From contig JAMPDC010000001.1 in NCBI GenBank assembly GCA_023665865.1, forward strand, positions 2,113,921 through 2,177,920: DNA of 64,000 nucleotides, written 5' to 3'. The stretch is from Staphylococcus sp. (GTDB lineage: Bacteria; Bacteroidota; Bacteroidia; Bacteroidales; Muribaculaceae). Positions 39,733 to 48,266 of this stretch are shown here, piece by piece (the first letter of the stretch is position 1; each line of letters begins with the position of its first letter). A model generated the notes under the pieces. It worked only from the letters and a program-made list of their open reading frames with translations, did no database searches and had not been told where the DNA came from. Made by a program: the position numbers and the translations under genes.

Positions 39733-39740
39733 CAAATCTA
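39733..39740 (-). promoter_or_regulatory. -7 promoter element of the RND efflux operon
   Basis: On the minus strand TAGATTTG matches TAnnTTTG, about 17 bases upstream of the channel gene. The short distance implies a very short leader. Confidence 0.5.
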
Positions 39741-39862
39741 ACGTCTCGAATCTGTCAGAGGTTCGACAAAAGAGGGAATTTTATGAGAAAAATCTTATAA
39801 ATTAACGGCTGTATTAACTTTAATTTAAGCGCATGTGCATGAATTTTGCCCATGCGCCGATG

Positions 39863-39870
39863 TAAATTTG
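39863..39870 (+). promoter_or_regulatory. -7 promoter element of the small gene at 39933
   Basis: TAAATTTG matches TAnnTTTG, 63 bases upstream of the next plus-strand ATG. The spacing to the nearest TTTG is short. Confidence 0.4.
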
Positions 39871-39932
39871 CAATGCAATCAGATAGATAGCAAAATATAT
39901 AAAAATAATGACGGATTTAAAATGACAGCGAT

Positions 39933-40235
39933 ATGATTACAGCAATAAACCATACAGATCTTTTGTTTGTGACGGCACTGAGTGGAGGTGTCACCCTTTT
40001 ATCAACAAGCATGCGCGGCGTGTCCTCGATAGGTGATGTGTTCAGATACATACGGTCACTGACAGTCGCTGCCAGGGGCGTTATCACGCTCCATATACGT
40101 AACAGCAGTCAAGGTTGGGCACAACAACACAATATTGTATTGCGTGGAATGTCAGAAAAAACAATGGCGCCACGTCCGGCCGCGGTCAAGGTGGCAGACG
40201 GTTATCCGTCACTTTTCCCCGATGGAGTCATTTGA
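39933..40235 (+). CDS. small conserved-looking protein, unknown function
   Basis: A 100-residue protein with a first half that looks folded (ITAINHTDLLFVTALSGG) and a segment GVITLHIRNSSQGW near 55-68 that I associate with small unassigned Bacteroidales proteins. It has its own -7 element. Its last 8 bases overlap the convergent ssb gene. Function unknown, and the assignment as a real gene is moderate. Confidence 0.55.
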   Translation: MITAINHTDLLFVTALSGGVTLLSTSMRGVSSIGDVFRYIRSLTVAARGVITLHIRNSSQGWAQQHNIVLRGMSEKTMAPRPAAVKVADGYPSLFPDGVI

Positions 40236-40560
40236 TACCAAGCAATTCGAAATTATCCACGTATATTTCGGTTACATTTCGTTTGATGGCGTTACGGTCT
40301 TCCCAGATCCGGTAACGGATTTTACCCTCGACATATAGTTTTGACCCGGTGCGGATATATTTCTCGGCAAATTCGGCAGCGCTGTCCCACATGATGATAG
40401 TGTGCCACTCCGTCCGCTCTGGTATTTTTGTCCCGTCGGGACGGGTGCGTTCATGTTCATTGGTCGCCAGCCGGAAGGTGGCAATCGGTCTGGTCTCAAC
40501 GTAGCGGATTTCGGGGTTGGTGCCTACATTTCCTATAAGTATGACTTTGTTGACGCTCAC
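40228..40560 (-). CDS. ssb: single-stranded DNA-binding protein
   Basis: A 110-residue OB-fold protein beginning MSVNKVILIGNVGTNPEIRY, with FRLATNEH and the WHTIIMWDSAAEFAEKYI segment typical of SSB. It lacks the acidic C-terminal tail that binds partner proteins, so it is a short SSB. It may be a secondary SSB rather than the replicative one. Confidence 0.9.
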   Translation of the reverse strand: MSVNKVILIGNVGTNPEIRYVETRPIATFRLATNEHERTRPDGTKIPERTEWHTIIMWDSAAEFAEKYIRTGSKLYVEGKIRYRIWEDRNAIKRNVTEIYVDNFELLGIK

Positions 40561-40714
40561 GATAGGGTTGGATATCTGTTTTGGTTAGACAATTCGAATG
40601 GTATTGTGTCGGCTGACTCACAAAATTAATATTTTTTTTTGAGGTGACGAAACTAATTTTAACCTTGGGACGTTTATTCTAAAAATAAGTTAACTTTTAG
40701 TTTCGGATAAAATT

Positions 40715-41338
40715 ATGAAAGGTATCATTACATCCTTGTGTCTCTTCGCAACTCTGTCACTCGTCTCATGCGATGAGACTGCCCGTCTTGCCAAAGAGCT
40801 TCCCGGTTCATGGGCTGGCACACCTGAAAACATATCGGACAATTCGTTGGTTACAGCATCAATTATCGAGACTCTCGACATAAATGCCGATAATTCGGTC
40901 GTGGCCAAGGGTTCCCGTGGTGGCGTCATTACTATCGCCGGTATGTTGTCTGTTACAACTCAGGTTGTGAGCGATGAGCCTGATCTCGTTGAGCCGCTTA
41001 GTTTGACAGCTGCTGCAAAGTCGCTTATAAGCGGTACATGGACAGTGATTGACGATGATGAGGTTGTATTGGTGCTCGACCTGTCGACTCTTAATGTCGA
41101 CGTTGACCCCTCGTCACTTGTTGTTACCAATAATCTTGTGACCGCTACCCCAAATCCTAAAGTTGAGTCTCTCAAAGCATCAGTCTTGAATACGATCGGG
41201 GAGAGTATGAAACGTGCGCTCTACAATCGTTACACTTCCATCCGTCGTCTTGATGATGTCAAGGTCAAGGGCCCGTTACTGAAATTTGAGATTGGAAAGA
41301 CTGACTGCGTCTTTACCCGTCAGGGTGATGCGCAATAA
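40715..41338 (+). CDS. lipoprotein of unknown function
   Basis: A 207-residue lipoprotein with lipobox LSLVSC (Cys about residue 19) followed by a beta-rich domain that has alternating hydrophobic stretches (WTVIDDDEVVLVLDL near 110). The layout resembles small lipocalin-like lipoproteins of Bacteroidetes, but I cannot name a family. It lies 60 bases before the thymidine kinase gene. Confidence 0.65.
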   Translation: MKGIITSLCLFATLSLVSCDETARLAKELPGSWAGTPENISDNSLVTASIIETLDINADNSVVAKGSRGGVITIAGMLSVTTQVVSDEPDLVEPLSLTAAAKSLISGTWTVIDDDEVVLVLDLSTLNVDVDPSSLVVTNNLVTATPNPKVESLKASVLNTIGESMKRALYNRYTSIRRLDDVKVKGPLLKFEIGKTDCVFTRQGDAQ

Positions 41339-41349
41339 GAAATTTTTCC

Positions 41350-41357
41350 TACCTTTG
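41350..41357 (+). promoter_or_regulatory. -7 promoter element of tdk
   Basis: TACCTTTG matches TAnnTTTG, 41 bases before the thymidine kinase start, between it and the lipoprotein gene. Confidence 0.45.
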
Positions 41358-41398
41358 CCTGTAAATTCTACCCCTACAACTATTAGATATCTTCAGGA

Positions 41399-42037
41399 AT
41401 GAACAGGAAAGGAAAGCTATACTTCCGATACGGCACAATGGGCTCGGCCAAGACTGCGCTATTGCTGACGACAGCCTATAATTTTGAGGAACGTCACATG
41501 AAATATGTGTGTCTCAAGCCGGTCGTTGATACCAGGGATAAGTCTAACGTGATAAAATCACGTATAGGCATAGAGCGAGAATGTAAGTGGATCTACCACG
41601 ACACAGATCTCTATGAGATGGCTCAGGAGCTTTTTGAGGAATCGCTCGCAGTGATAGATTGGTTTCTCGTCGATGAGGCCCAGTTTCTGACGCCTGATCA
41701 GGTCGACCAGCTCTCCCGCATAGTAGACGACTTCGGAAGCAACGTCATTTGCTACGGTTTGCGTACTGATTTCCAAAGCAAACTCTTCGCCGGCTCCCGG
41801 CGTCTGTTTGAGATCGCCGACACGATTGATGAGATAAAATCGACCTGCACTTGTGGTAGGAAGACTATCATCAATGCTCGAATCGACTCCAACGGAGATT
41901 TTGTCGAAGAGGGAGAGCAGGTGGAGATCGGAGGCGACGATCGATACATAGCAGTTTGCAGAAAGTGTTGGCGCAACAAAAGGATTGAGCAATCCTATCG
42001 TTCGATTTTGCCTTTCCGCGAGCTTTCAAAAGATTGA
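41399..42037 (+). CDS. tdk: thymidine kinase (type II)
   Basis: Phosphorylates thymidine to dTMP for salvage. The 212-residue protein has Walker A GTMGSAKTA near residue 12, DEAQF near 93, the lasso region, and a four-cysteine zinc site (CTCG near 145 and CRKC near 190). The last bases overlap the start region of the DUF3108 gene. Confidence 0.93.
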   Translation: MNRKGKLYFRYGTMGSAKTALLLTTAYNFEERHMKYVCLKPVVDTRDKSNVIKSRIGIERECKWIYHDTDLYEMAQELFEESLAVIDWFLVDEAQFLTPDQVDQLSRIVDDFGSNVICYGLRTDFQSKLFAGSRRLFEIADTIDEIKSTCTCGRKTIINARIDSNGDFVEEGEQVEIGGDDRYIAVCRKCWRNKRIEQSYRSILPFRELSKD

Positions 42038-42054
42038 CATATCTACACATCCTT

Positions 42055-42828
42055 ATGAAATCCAAATTCTTATCGGCCCTTGTCGGCCTTGTTCTGTGTT
42101 CGACAGCTGCACATGCGGTAGAACCGGTTTCGTTGGTTGACGAGACTCTTACATACGATGTCATGTATAAGTGGGGCTTTATCAATAAAGTGGCCGGTTA
42201 TGCCACCATGACTCTCCGCAATGACGGTGATTACTACAAAGCTTCAGTTTTTGCAGAGAATGCACCATGGGCAAATAGTATATATATGCTCCGCGACACA
42301 CTCTATACGACTATGACGAAAGTAGGTCTGTATCCTGTCTCCTATACATATATAGCTCATGAGAATGGGAAATATAAGAAGGATGTGTTAAAGTTCCAGC
42401 GGACCGGAAACACGTTTACTGCGGAAGCCGTGAGATATAAGCAGAAAGTAGCCGGCGAACCTATGACAAGCTCCTCTCTGCATCTTGAAGCCCAAGGCAT
42501 GACGGTCGATATGCTCAGCTCGTTTTTCTATCTGCGGACTCTCGACTTTGACAGTATGCAGAAAGGCCAGAACGTGACAGTCAATATTTTCTCTGGCTCC
42601 AAGAAAGAGAAGTTGAAGATAACCTATATGGGTACAAAAAGCATCACGCTCAACGGCCGTTCGTATCCGACATATTATATCAACTTCACTTTCACTCGCA
42701 AGGGTGTGGAGAGCTCCGAACCGATTTCCGGTTGGATTTCTACGGATTCACAGCGTATACCGTTGAAAGTCGAGGGGTCATTGCCGGTCGGGAAAGTGCG
42801 CGCGCTCTATACCGGGCCGAATCCTTGA
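42055..42828 (+). CDS. DUF3108 exported protein
   Basis: A protein of 257 residues with a signal peptide (1-21) and a beta-rich DUF3108 body (for example LTYDVMYKWGFINKVAGYAT near 32). Such proteins are periplasmic with no known activity. The ATG at 42055 is chosen over the upstream ATG at 42034, which would remove the signal peptide from the N-terminus. Confidence 0.82.
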   Translation: MKSKFLSALVGLVLCSTAAHAVEPVSLVDETLTYDVMYKWGFINKVAGYATMTLRNDGDYYKASVFAENAPWANSIYMLRDTLYTTMTKVGLYPVSYTYIAHENGKYKKDVLKFQRTGNTFTAEAVRYKQKVAGEPMTSSSLHLEAQGMTVDMLSSFFYLRTLDFDSMQKGQNVTVNIFSGSKKEKLKITYMGTKSITLNGRSYPTYYINFTFTRKGVESSEPISGWISTDSQRIPLKVEGSLPVGKVRALYTGPNP

Positions 42829-42866
42829 GACCAGAAATAACCTTAATTTTTTACCGTTAGATCAAT

Positions 42867-44621
42867 ATGGTTGAATTGAAAAAGTATTGTATAGCAATGA
42901 CAATGGCTACCACGCTCCTCGCTTCGGCCCCGGCCGCAGCTGAGGAGCTTACACTTAAAATAGCTGCGACCACCGACGTGCATGGCAACTATTTTCCATA
43001 TAATTTTATCACTCTCACGCCAGGCGAGGGCTCGCTTGCAAGAGTAGCCACGCGGGTGCGCCAGCTACGCGACTCGCTTGGGAAGGAAAACGTGATCCTT
43101 CTTGACAATGGTGACATCCTGCAAGGTCAGCCTACAGCCTACTATTATAATTTCATAAAGACAGACGTGCCGCATCTGACCGCAAGGATGCTGAATTTCC
43201 TTGACTATGATGCGCAGACAATAGGCAACCACGATGTTGAGACCGGTCATGCAGTCTATGATCGTTACCATAAGGATTTGAAAGCCATTCCGTTTCTCGG
43301 TGCCAATGTGATTGATAAGGCAACCGGTAAGCCTTATCTGCAACCTTATGCTGTAATCAATCGTCACGGGCTTAAAATTGTGGTCCTTGGTCTATTGACT
43401 CCTGCTATTCCTGCATGGCTGCCTGAGAATCTGTGGGCTGGTCTTGAGTTCGAGGATATGGTTGAATCTGCGAAAAAATGGGTGCCGTATATTATTGAGA
43501 ATGAAAAGCCGGATCTGCTTGTCGGACTCTTCCATGCCGGAAATGATTCCTCCAAAGTCACGGGCGAATGGCGCGAGAACGCCTCTCTCCTTGTTGCAGA
43601 GCAAGTCCCTGGGTTTGACATTATATTCATCGGCCATGACCATAAGATATTTAACTCTGATGCCGGAGATAAAGTCAATGCGGAGACTATCGTATTGAAT
43701 CCTGCCAACAATGCTGTATTCCTTGCTGAGACAGATGTCACATTTACACTCGAAAACGGCAAAGTGGTCGACAAGAAAATCAAAGGTGCCATCACGCCCC
43801 TCCGTCAACTCGAACCTGATGCCGGGTTTATGGCGGAATTTGCCCCTGAACAACAGGAGATACTTGATTTTGTCAGTCGCAAAATCGGTACGTCGACCGG
43901 CGAATTCTCAGTGCGCGATGCATATTTTGGTCCGTCAGCTTTCATGGAACTTCTTCACGATTTGCAGCTTGAGATTTCAGGCGCTGAGATTTCGTTTGCC
44001 GCACCATTATCATTTGATGCTGTCATCAAAGAGGGTGATCTTCGCATGAGCGACATGTTTACTTTGTATAAGTATGAGAATATGCTTTATACTATGGCTT
44101 TGACAGGACGTGAGGTGAAAGACTATCTTGAGATGAGCTATTCGCTATGGACGGACGATATGAAATCTGCCGATGACAATCTTCTCCTTTTCTCTCCCAA
44201 TAGTGCCGGAGCGGCTAAAGGCGACTATGCGAAACTGCTTAACCCGTCTTATAATTTTGACTCAGCGGCCGGCATAAGATATACGGTAGATGTGACGAAA
44301 CCGCGTGGTGAGAAAATCAATATTATTTCGATGGCAGACGGTACGCCATTTGATCCTGAGAAGACGTATAAGGTTGCGGTCAACTCCTATCGTGGCAACG
44401 GTGGTGGTGATCTGCTGACGAAGGGTGCCGGGATTCCTCACAATGAGTTGAAATCGCGCATACTCAAGGCTACTGACAAGGATCTCCGTTTCTATCTCAT
44501 TAAAGAGCTCGAGAAGCGGGGTACGATATCGCCGGAGGTTACTCCGAACTGGAAGTTTATTCCGGAAGATATTGTCAAGCCTGCAATCGAACGGGACCGC
44601 CGGATTCTTTTTGGAAAATAA
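42867..44621 (+). CDS. 5'-nucleotidase / cyclic phosphodiesterase, exported
   Basis: A 584-residue bifunctional-type periplasmic enzyme of the UshA/CpdB family. After a signal peptide (1-27) the calcineurin-like metallophosphatase domain (about 30-300) shows metal ligands in TDVHGNYF near 37, LDNGDI near 79, IGNHDVETG near 117, and GHDH near 255. The C-terminal nucleotide-binding domain (about 335-560) follows. It dephosphorylates external nucleotides so that nucleosides can be taken up, which fits the neighbouring thymidine kinase. Confidence 0.92.
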   Translation: MVELKKYCIAMTMATTLLASAPAAAEELTLKIAATTDVHGNYFPYNFITLTPGEGSLARVATRVRQLRDSLGKENVILLDNGDILQGQPTAYYYNFIKTDVPHLTARMLNFLDYDAQTIGNHDVETGHAVYDRYHKDLKAIPFLGANVIDKATGKPYLQPYAVINRHGLKIVVLGLLTPAIPAWLPENLWAGLEFEDMVESAKKWVPYIIENEKPDLLVGLFHAGNDSSKVTGEWRENASLLVAEQVPGFDIIFIGHDHKIFNSDAGDKVNAETIVLNPANNAVFLAETDVTFTLENGKVVDKKIKGAITPLRQLEPDAGFMAEFAPEQQEILDFVSRKIGTSTGEFSVRDAYFGPSAFMELLHDLQLEISGAEISFAAPLSFDAVIKEGDLRMSDMFTLYKYENMLYTMALTGREVKDYLEMSYSLWTDDMKSADDNLLLFSPNSAGAAKGDYAKLLNPSYNFDSAAGIRYTVDVTKPRGEKINIISMADGTPFDPEKTYKVAVNSYRGNGGGDLLTKGAGIPHNELKSRILKATDKDLRFYLIKELEKRGTISPEVTPNWKFIPEDIVKPAIERDRRILFGK

Positions 44622-44639
44622 GCCGATAGTCATAGCAAA

Positions 44640-44689
44640 ATATACAGAGAGAGACCGCCGGCCGGCGGTCTCTCTCTGTATATTTTTTC
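44640..44689 (+). terminator. perfect palindromic terminator
   Basis: 44640-44683 is a perfect 44-base inverted repeat centred on GGCC, followed by T6. It lies between the convergent nucleotidase and GH28 genes and should end transcription from both sides. Confidence 0.9.
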
Positions 44690-44717
44690 ATTTCCATTAT
44701 GGAGGGTAGGGAGGAAC

Positions 44718-46034
44718 TCACTCGACAACCACGTTTTCCACAATACAGTTCTCGATGTTAGCTGTGTCAAAAGACTTGGATTTGTCTGATGCATGGATAT
44801 TTTTGAAAACGAAGTTAGAAAGCGAATAGTCATCGGTCTTTTTATCCTTATAAAAATCCCTGGTACATTCGAGTTTGCCGTTGCAGATTGTGATATTGTC
44901 TACGAGCGACGGTGGCATGGGGTTGCGGTCAACCTTATTGAAAAACTGCTTCCATGTTTGTACCTCGACAGCGTTTCTCACGCGCCCGCTGACACCATCG
45001 ATCAACACATTGCGATATTGCTGTGGAGTATCCGGACGCATTTTGAAAAGCAATACATGATATGTGTCTTCAAACTTACAATCTTTCATGATTACATTTG
45101 AACAGTCCCATGCTTCACTCCCAAAAGTCACACCGGCATTTGTTTTACCAAATACGCAGCGGTCAATGATGACATTCCTGACACCACCGTTGCCGGGAAT
45201 TGTATCGACATACGTACCCTTGCCGCCTTTCAGACACACTCCGTCATCATTGACATTCATATAACATCCGCTCACCAGCACGTTTTTGCACACATCAAGG
45301 TCTATTGCGTCGGTGCTTGGGCCCTTGGGATAGCCGTCGGTAGGCGCAAGAATCGTAACGTCGATATACTTCACCCGCTCACAGTTGTAGAGGTGATTGG
45401 TCCAGAATCCGGAATTAACCATCCTGATACCGCTCACGGTGACGTCGTTTGAATTTGAAATATATGCCATGCGTGGACGTAATGCTTCCAGATTGGTACA
45501 TTTGGGATTGACCTTGCGTCTGAGCCAGAACTCGTCATAAAAGCGATGTCCGTTGCCATCAATGGTGCCTTCTCCGGAAATGGTGAACCCATCGCAGTGA
45601 TCGGCATTGATTAGCGCCGCGAAATAGTTTATTGTCTGACCCTCCAGACGAGTCTTGATGATCTCATAGTTAGAGATGGCGTCACTACCCTTGAGTTTTC
45701 CCCCTTTTGAGAGGTAGAGATGTGTTCCGGGCTTGAAGAATAGAGATCCGGTCAGAAATGTTCCCTCTGGGACAACAATTACGCCACCTCCATCTTTAGC
45801 GGCCTTGTCGATTATGGCTTGAATCGCCTTTGTCTGAAGACAAGTGCTATCGTTGAGCACGCCATAGTCTGTTATGACATATTTTTTGCCGAGTTTATCG
45901 GGTGAGGGGACAGAGGTTGAATTAAACCATTCCGGCACAGCAGTCCCGTCGGGAAATTGCTTGAATTCAGCGTGTAATTGGCCCAAGGATGCCACTATGA
46001 CCGCAATGGCCAAAATCCGTTTTGTCAGCTTCAT
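44718..46034 (-). CDS. GH28 polygalacturonase-type glycoside hydrolase
   Basis: A 438-residue exported enzyme with a signal peptide (about 1-22) and a right-handed beta-helix. GH28 active-site loops are seen as STDAIDLDVC (near 227) and VNDDGVCLKGG (near 245), equal to the usual NTD and DD. The GHG loop is changed to VTFGSEAWD and the RIK motif to LFKMRPD. This subgroup occurs in Bacteroides as exo-polygalacturonase or rhamnogalacturonidase, so the target is probably a pectin side chain. The ATG at 46034 is preferred because it starts the signal peptide directly. Confidence 0.82.
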   Translation of the reverse strand: MKLTKRILAIAVIVASLGQLHAEFKQFPDGTAVPEWFNSTSVPSPDKLGKKYVITDYGVLNDSTCLQTKAIQAIIDKAAKDGGGVIVVPEGTFLTGSLFFKPGTHLYLSKGGKLKGSDAISNYEIIKTRLEGQTINYFAALINADHCDGFTISGEGTIDGNGHRFYDEFWLRRKVNPKCTNLEALRPRMAYISNSNDVTVSGIRMVNSGFWTNHLYNCERVKYIDVTILAPTDGYPKGPSTDAIDLDVCKNVLVSGCYMNVNDDGVCLKGGKGTYVDTIPGNGGVRNVIIDRCVFGKTNAGVTFGSEAWDCSNVIMKDCKFEDTYHVLLFKMRPDTPQQYRNVLIDGVSGRVRNAVEVQTWKQFFNKVDRNPMPPSLVDNITICNGKLECTRDFYKDKKTDDYSLSNFVFKNIHASDKSKSFDTANIENCIVENVVVE

Positions 46035-46068
46035 AAGTTTACTTGTTAACATTAGAGATAAGATATTG

Positions 46069-46097
46069 CAAATTTACGAAAACAAAACAAAAACAAA
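46069..46097 (-). promoter_or_regulatory. promoter of the GH28 gene
   Basis: On the minus strand TTTG (46097-46094), a 17-bp spacer and TAAATTTG (46076-46069) lie about 35 bases before the start codon. Confidence 0.5.
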
Positions 46098-46364
46098 AAT
46101 TCTTGAATTGACTTGCAATAGGGAGATACCGAAGCGACAATAATCAATACTATCTTCGTTAGAGGCTTGTTTTGCTATAATAAAGGTAGACGTAGTAGTG
46201 AATCGACTCGGAGCTATAGGTCGTAATATCTGGATGAATGACGATCTGTTTGGTATAATTGGTAATCGATAAATCTCTTGCGGCACTGCCACTGTTAACT
46301 TTATCATCTGTTACTTAACCGGGAGTGTCAAACCGTCGTGCCTCTTCCACATACATCCTAAAAT
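46098..46364. other. intergenic, no gene seen
   Basis: Spacer between the GH28 promoter and the repeat region. No ORF or RNA is recognised. Confidence 0.5.
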
Positions 46365-46400
46365 AGAAGAGGCTGCGTCAATTCTGACACACCCTCTTCT
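46365..46400 (+). terminator. terminator-like hairpin abutting the direct repeat
   Basis: AGAAGAGG pairs with CCTCTTCT (8 bp, extended with mismatches), and the right arm runs into the 136-bp repeat. The second repeat copy is also preceded by a hairpin of different sequence. Confidence 0.45.
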
Positions 46401-46531
46401 GTCTTAAGGATAATTAATGAGTAAGTTGGATAGAAATTTGAGGTATGCCCTAGCTCCATAGATGGGGACATACTTCATGTAATCAAAAACTATTTGCTTG
46501 CTGACAATCTTAATGGATCAACTGCAATCTC
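46396..46531 (+). repeat. 136-bp direct repeat, copy 1, with a DUF5053 gene scar
   Basis: Matches 62666-62801 at 132 of 136 bases in the same orientation. Its right 22 bases retain, on the minus strand, the last six codons and stop of a DUF5053 gene (L-Q-L-I-H-stop), which is intact at copy 2. Copy 1 is thus the 3' end and downstream region of a lost or rearranged DUF5053 gene. It could mark an element boundary or a past recombination. Confidence 0.85.
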
Positions 46532-46612
46532 TTTGCCTAAACACAGGTTTTTTACTATGTGCCCTGTATGAGGCTCGTAAAGTTGTCTGAATTTTGTCTG
46601 AGCCTAAATCCA

Positions 46613-46646
46613 AAAATCCTCATAATCGATTGATTATGAGGATTTT
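46613..46646 (-). terminator. hairpin after the phage repressor gene
   Basis: A perfect 15-bp stem (46613-46627 with 46632-46646) with a 4-base loop. On the minus strand it lies 135 bases downstream of the repressor stop and is followed by T-rich sequence. Confidence 0.6.
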
Positions 46647-46656
46647 GACTTAGTTT

Positions 46657-46674
46657 TGGCGGAGAGGACGAGAC
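46657..46674 (-). other. tRNA-Ser-like 3' end, possible attachment site
   Basis: The minus strand reads CGTCCTCTCCGCCA, like the acceptor 3' end and CCA of a tRNA-Ser, but no complete tRNA precedes it. Tyrosine integrases often leave such 3' tRNA fragments at attL or attR. No second copy is in the window, so this remains a candidate only. Confidence 0.35.
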
Positions 46675-46780
46675 GGTTTTCTCTCTGTTTCACGCCTCAT
46701 ATTACTCATATTCAACATCTTACAAGCGGGATTCCACTTGCTTTTGTCTGATATTTGTCTATGTTTTAGAGACTATTTTA

Positions 46781-47179
46781 CTATTTCGGGTTCTGCATTT
46801 TTAACATTTCTATCATGTCTTTAAGAAGTGTAATGCGTTCTTCCTTTTCATTTAGCAAGGTCTCAAGATTTTGGATTTTTGTCTCAAGTTCTTTTATGTG
46901 TCGCTCTAAATCTTTTTCACATCCGGCATTGACGCTAAGATTGTTTACCTTGTTTCCGGAACCGCCAACAATTATACTATTCTTCACGTCTCGCTCAAAA
47001 AATGTATCAATCGACACTCCGAAGAAGTCGGCTATTTTTTCAAGCTTCGAGACTTTTATGTCCGAATTTATTACAGGAGCAAGAGCACCACTGTGCCCCT
47101 TGGTAACACTGTTGAGAAAGTCAACATTCTTGATCCCTCTCTCTTCAAGTAATTCGATAATTTTCTGAGGATTATACAT
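46781..47179 (-). CDS. phage repressor-like HTH protein with coiled coil
   Basis: A 132-residue protein. Its first 65 residues form an XRE-type helix-turn-helix (IIELLEERGIKNVDFLNSVT, then LEKIADFFGVSIDTFF). The last 45 residues are a heptad-rich coiled coil that probably dimerises the protein. It is divergent from the plus-strand early genes, the position of a lysogeny repressor. Confidence 0.75.
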   Translation of the reverse strand: MYNPQKIIELLEERGIKNVDFLNSVTKGHSGALAPVINSDIKVSKLEKIADFFGVSIDTFFERDVKNSIIVGGSGNKVNNLSVNAGCEKDLERHIKELETKIQNLETLLNEKEERITLLKDMIEMLKMQNPK

Positions 47180-47202
47180 ACTATAACATTATTTAACTAA
47201 GT

Positions 47203-47260
47203 CGCACGTTTGTTTTATGCCAATGTGCGCGTTGGTTTTCTCAATATTTACTTATATTTG
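47203..47260 (+). promoter_or_regulatory. early promoter and possible operator of the phage region
   Basis: TTG (47232-47234), an 18-bp spacer and TATATTTG (47253-47260) form a promoter for the rightward genes. The inverted repeat CGCAC (47203-47207) and GTGCG (47225-47229) just upstream is a candidate operator for the divergent repressor. Confidence 0.5.
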
Positions 47261-47322
47261 CAGTATAAAATTAAACTATTTTTAAATTATTCACAAGTTT
47301 ATATACTATAAATGTTGGGAAA

Positions 47323-47523
47323 ATGATTACTATTGACTATTACAATTCTCTTTCTAAAGATGAGAAAAGATATCTGCGAAATGCAGTTATGGAGGAGACA
47401 GGCATATCTTACGCTACCTTCTATCTCAAGATAAAAAAACAGAGTTTTACAATTTGGGAGAAGAAAAGGATTCAAGCCGTCCTAACAAGTTTTGAAGATG
47501 CTCGAAAGAACAGAGTTTTATAA
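47323..47523 (+). CDS. small phage regulator
   Basis: A 66-residue protein that looks like a compact helical DNA-binding fold (EETGISYATFYLKIKKQSFT in a helix-turn-helix position). It is the first rightward gene opposite the repressor, where a Cro or activator would be. It overlaps the next gene by 26 bases. Confidence 0.6.
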   Translation: MITIDYYNSLSKDEKRYLRNAVMEETGISYATFYLKIKKQSFTIWEKKRIQAVLTSFEDARKNRVL

Positions 47524-48043
47524 TTGTCCCGACGGCAGCATTAATGTGAAGCCTTTCGATAAACCTATGTTTGTCTATGACCAAAGTTGTCGTAAGATTA
47601 CAGAGGAGATGTTGATCGTAATCCGAGATCTTTACCCGGGAGCGTTCACTGCTCTATCAGAGCTATACACTCGATCGGAGAGAAATCGTGAATACTTCGA
47701 GTTTAAGATTGTACACCGATTTATACGGTGTAACTTCGGTGAATATGACGCGCTCTCGTATGATATTAATAGTTCCGGAGAATTCAATTTTGAGGATGTC
47801 AGATGTCCTATGAGAGGAGAATGTCTTTTTGAGGGAGTCATCTGTAAGCCGACTCTTCAGACTCAGCTTTCGGTCCGGGAACAGGAGGTCGCTAACCTTT
47901 TGGCAAAAGGGTTTTGTCCTGCTGAAATCAGCGAGGAACTGTGTATATCCATTCTGACTGTGCGCAATCACATTCAGCATATCAAAGCGAGGCTCAAATT
48001 AAAGAATACCAACCAAATAATAACATATTTCAAGACAAAGTAA
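47498..48043 (+). CDS. LuxR-type HTH regulator in the phage early region
   Basis: 181 residues. The C-terminal 60 residues are a LuxR/NarL-type helix-turn-helix (LSVREQEVANLLAKGFCPAE then ISILTVRNHIQHIKARL). The N-terminal 110 residues are not recognised and contain three cysteines (CPMRGEC and C in GVICKP) that could bind metal. ATG at 47498 is used. A TTG two codons upstream is possible. Confidence 0.7.
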   Translation: MLERTEFYNCPDGSINVKPFDKPMFVYDQSCRKITEEMLIVIRDLYPGAFTALSELYTRSERNREYFEFKIVHRFIRCNFGEYDALSYDINSSGEFNFEDVRCPMRGECLFEGVICKPTLQTQLSVREQEVANLLAKGFCPAEISEELCISILTVRNHIQHIKARLKLKNTNQIITYFKTK

Positions 48044-48044
48044 C

Positions 48045-48266
48045 ATGGCACGATATACTATTAGACAATGGGAAGAGCAGATCGAGAAGCGCAATGACAT
48101 TACTTTTTTCGAATTCAAATTGAGCGAGAGAAAGGTCATAGAGGTTTACGGCTATGTAAATATGACACAACGCCCTGAGAGTGCTTGCTGGATTGAAGAT
48201 GGAAGGTGTTTTGTGAATATGGAACGTAGACCGGAATATGATCTTTTCACAGAGGCTGCTGTATGA
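48045..48266 (+). CDS. small phage early protein
   Basis: A 73-residue protein, not recognised. Its TGA overlaps the ATG of the primase (ATGA at 48263-48266), so the two are translationally coupled. Confidence 0.6.
   Translation: MARYTIRQWEEQIEKRNDITFFEFKLSERKVIEVYGYVNMTQRPESACWIEDGRCFVNMERRPEYDLFTEAAV

Larger units (their letters stand above)
46583..46760. repeat. four TTGTCT(GA) motifs flanking the tRNA-like core
   Basis: TTGTCTGA occurs at 46583-46590, 46594-46601 and 46744-46751, and TTGTCT at 46755-46760, in the same orientation. Paired sites on both sides of an att-like core are the arrangement of arm-type sites of a tyrosine integrase. No integrase gene is in the window. Confidence 0.35.
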
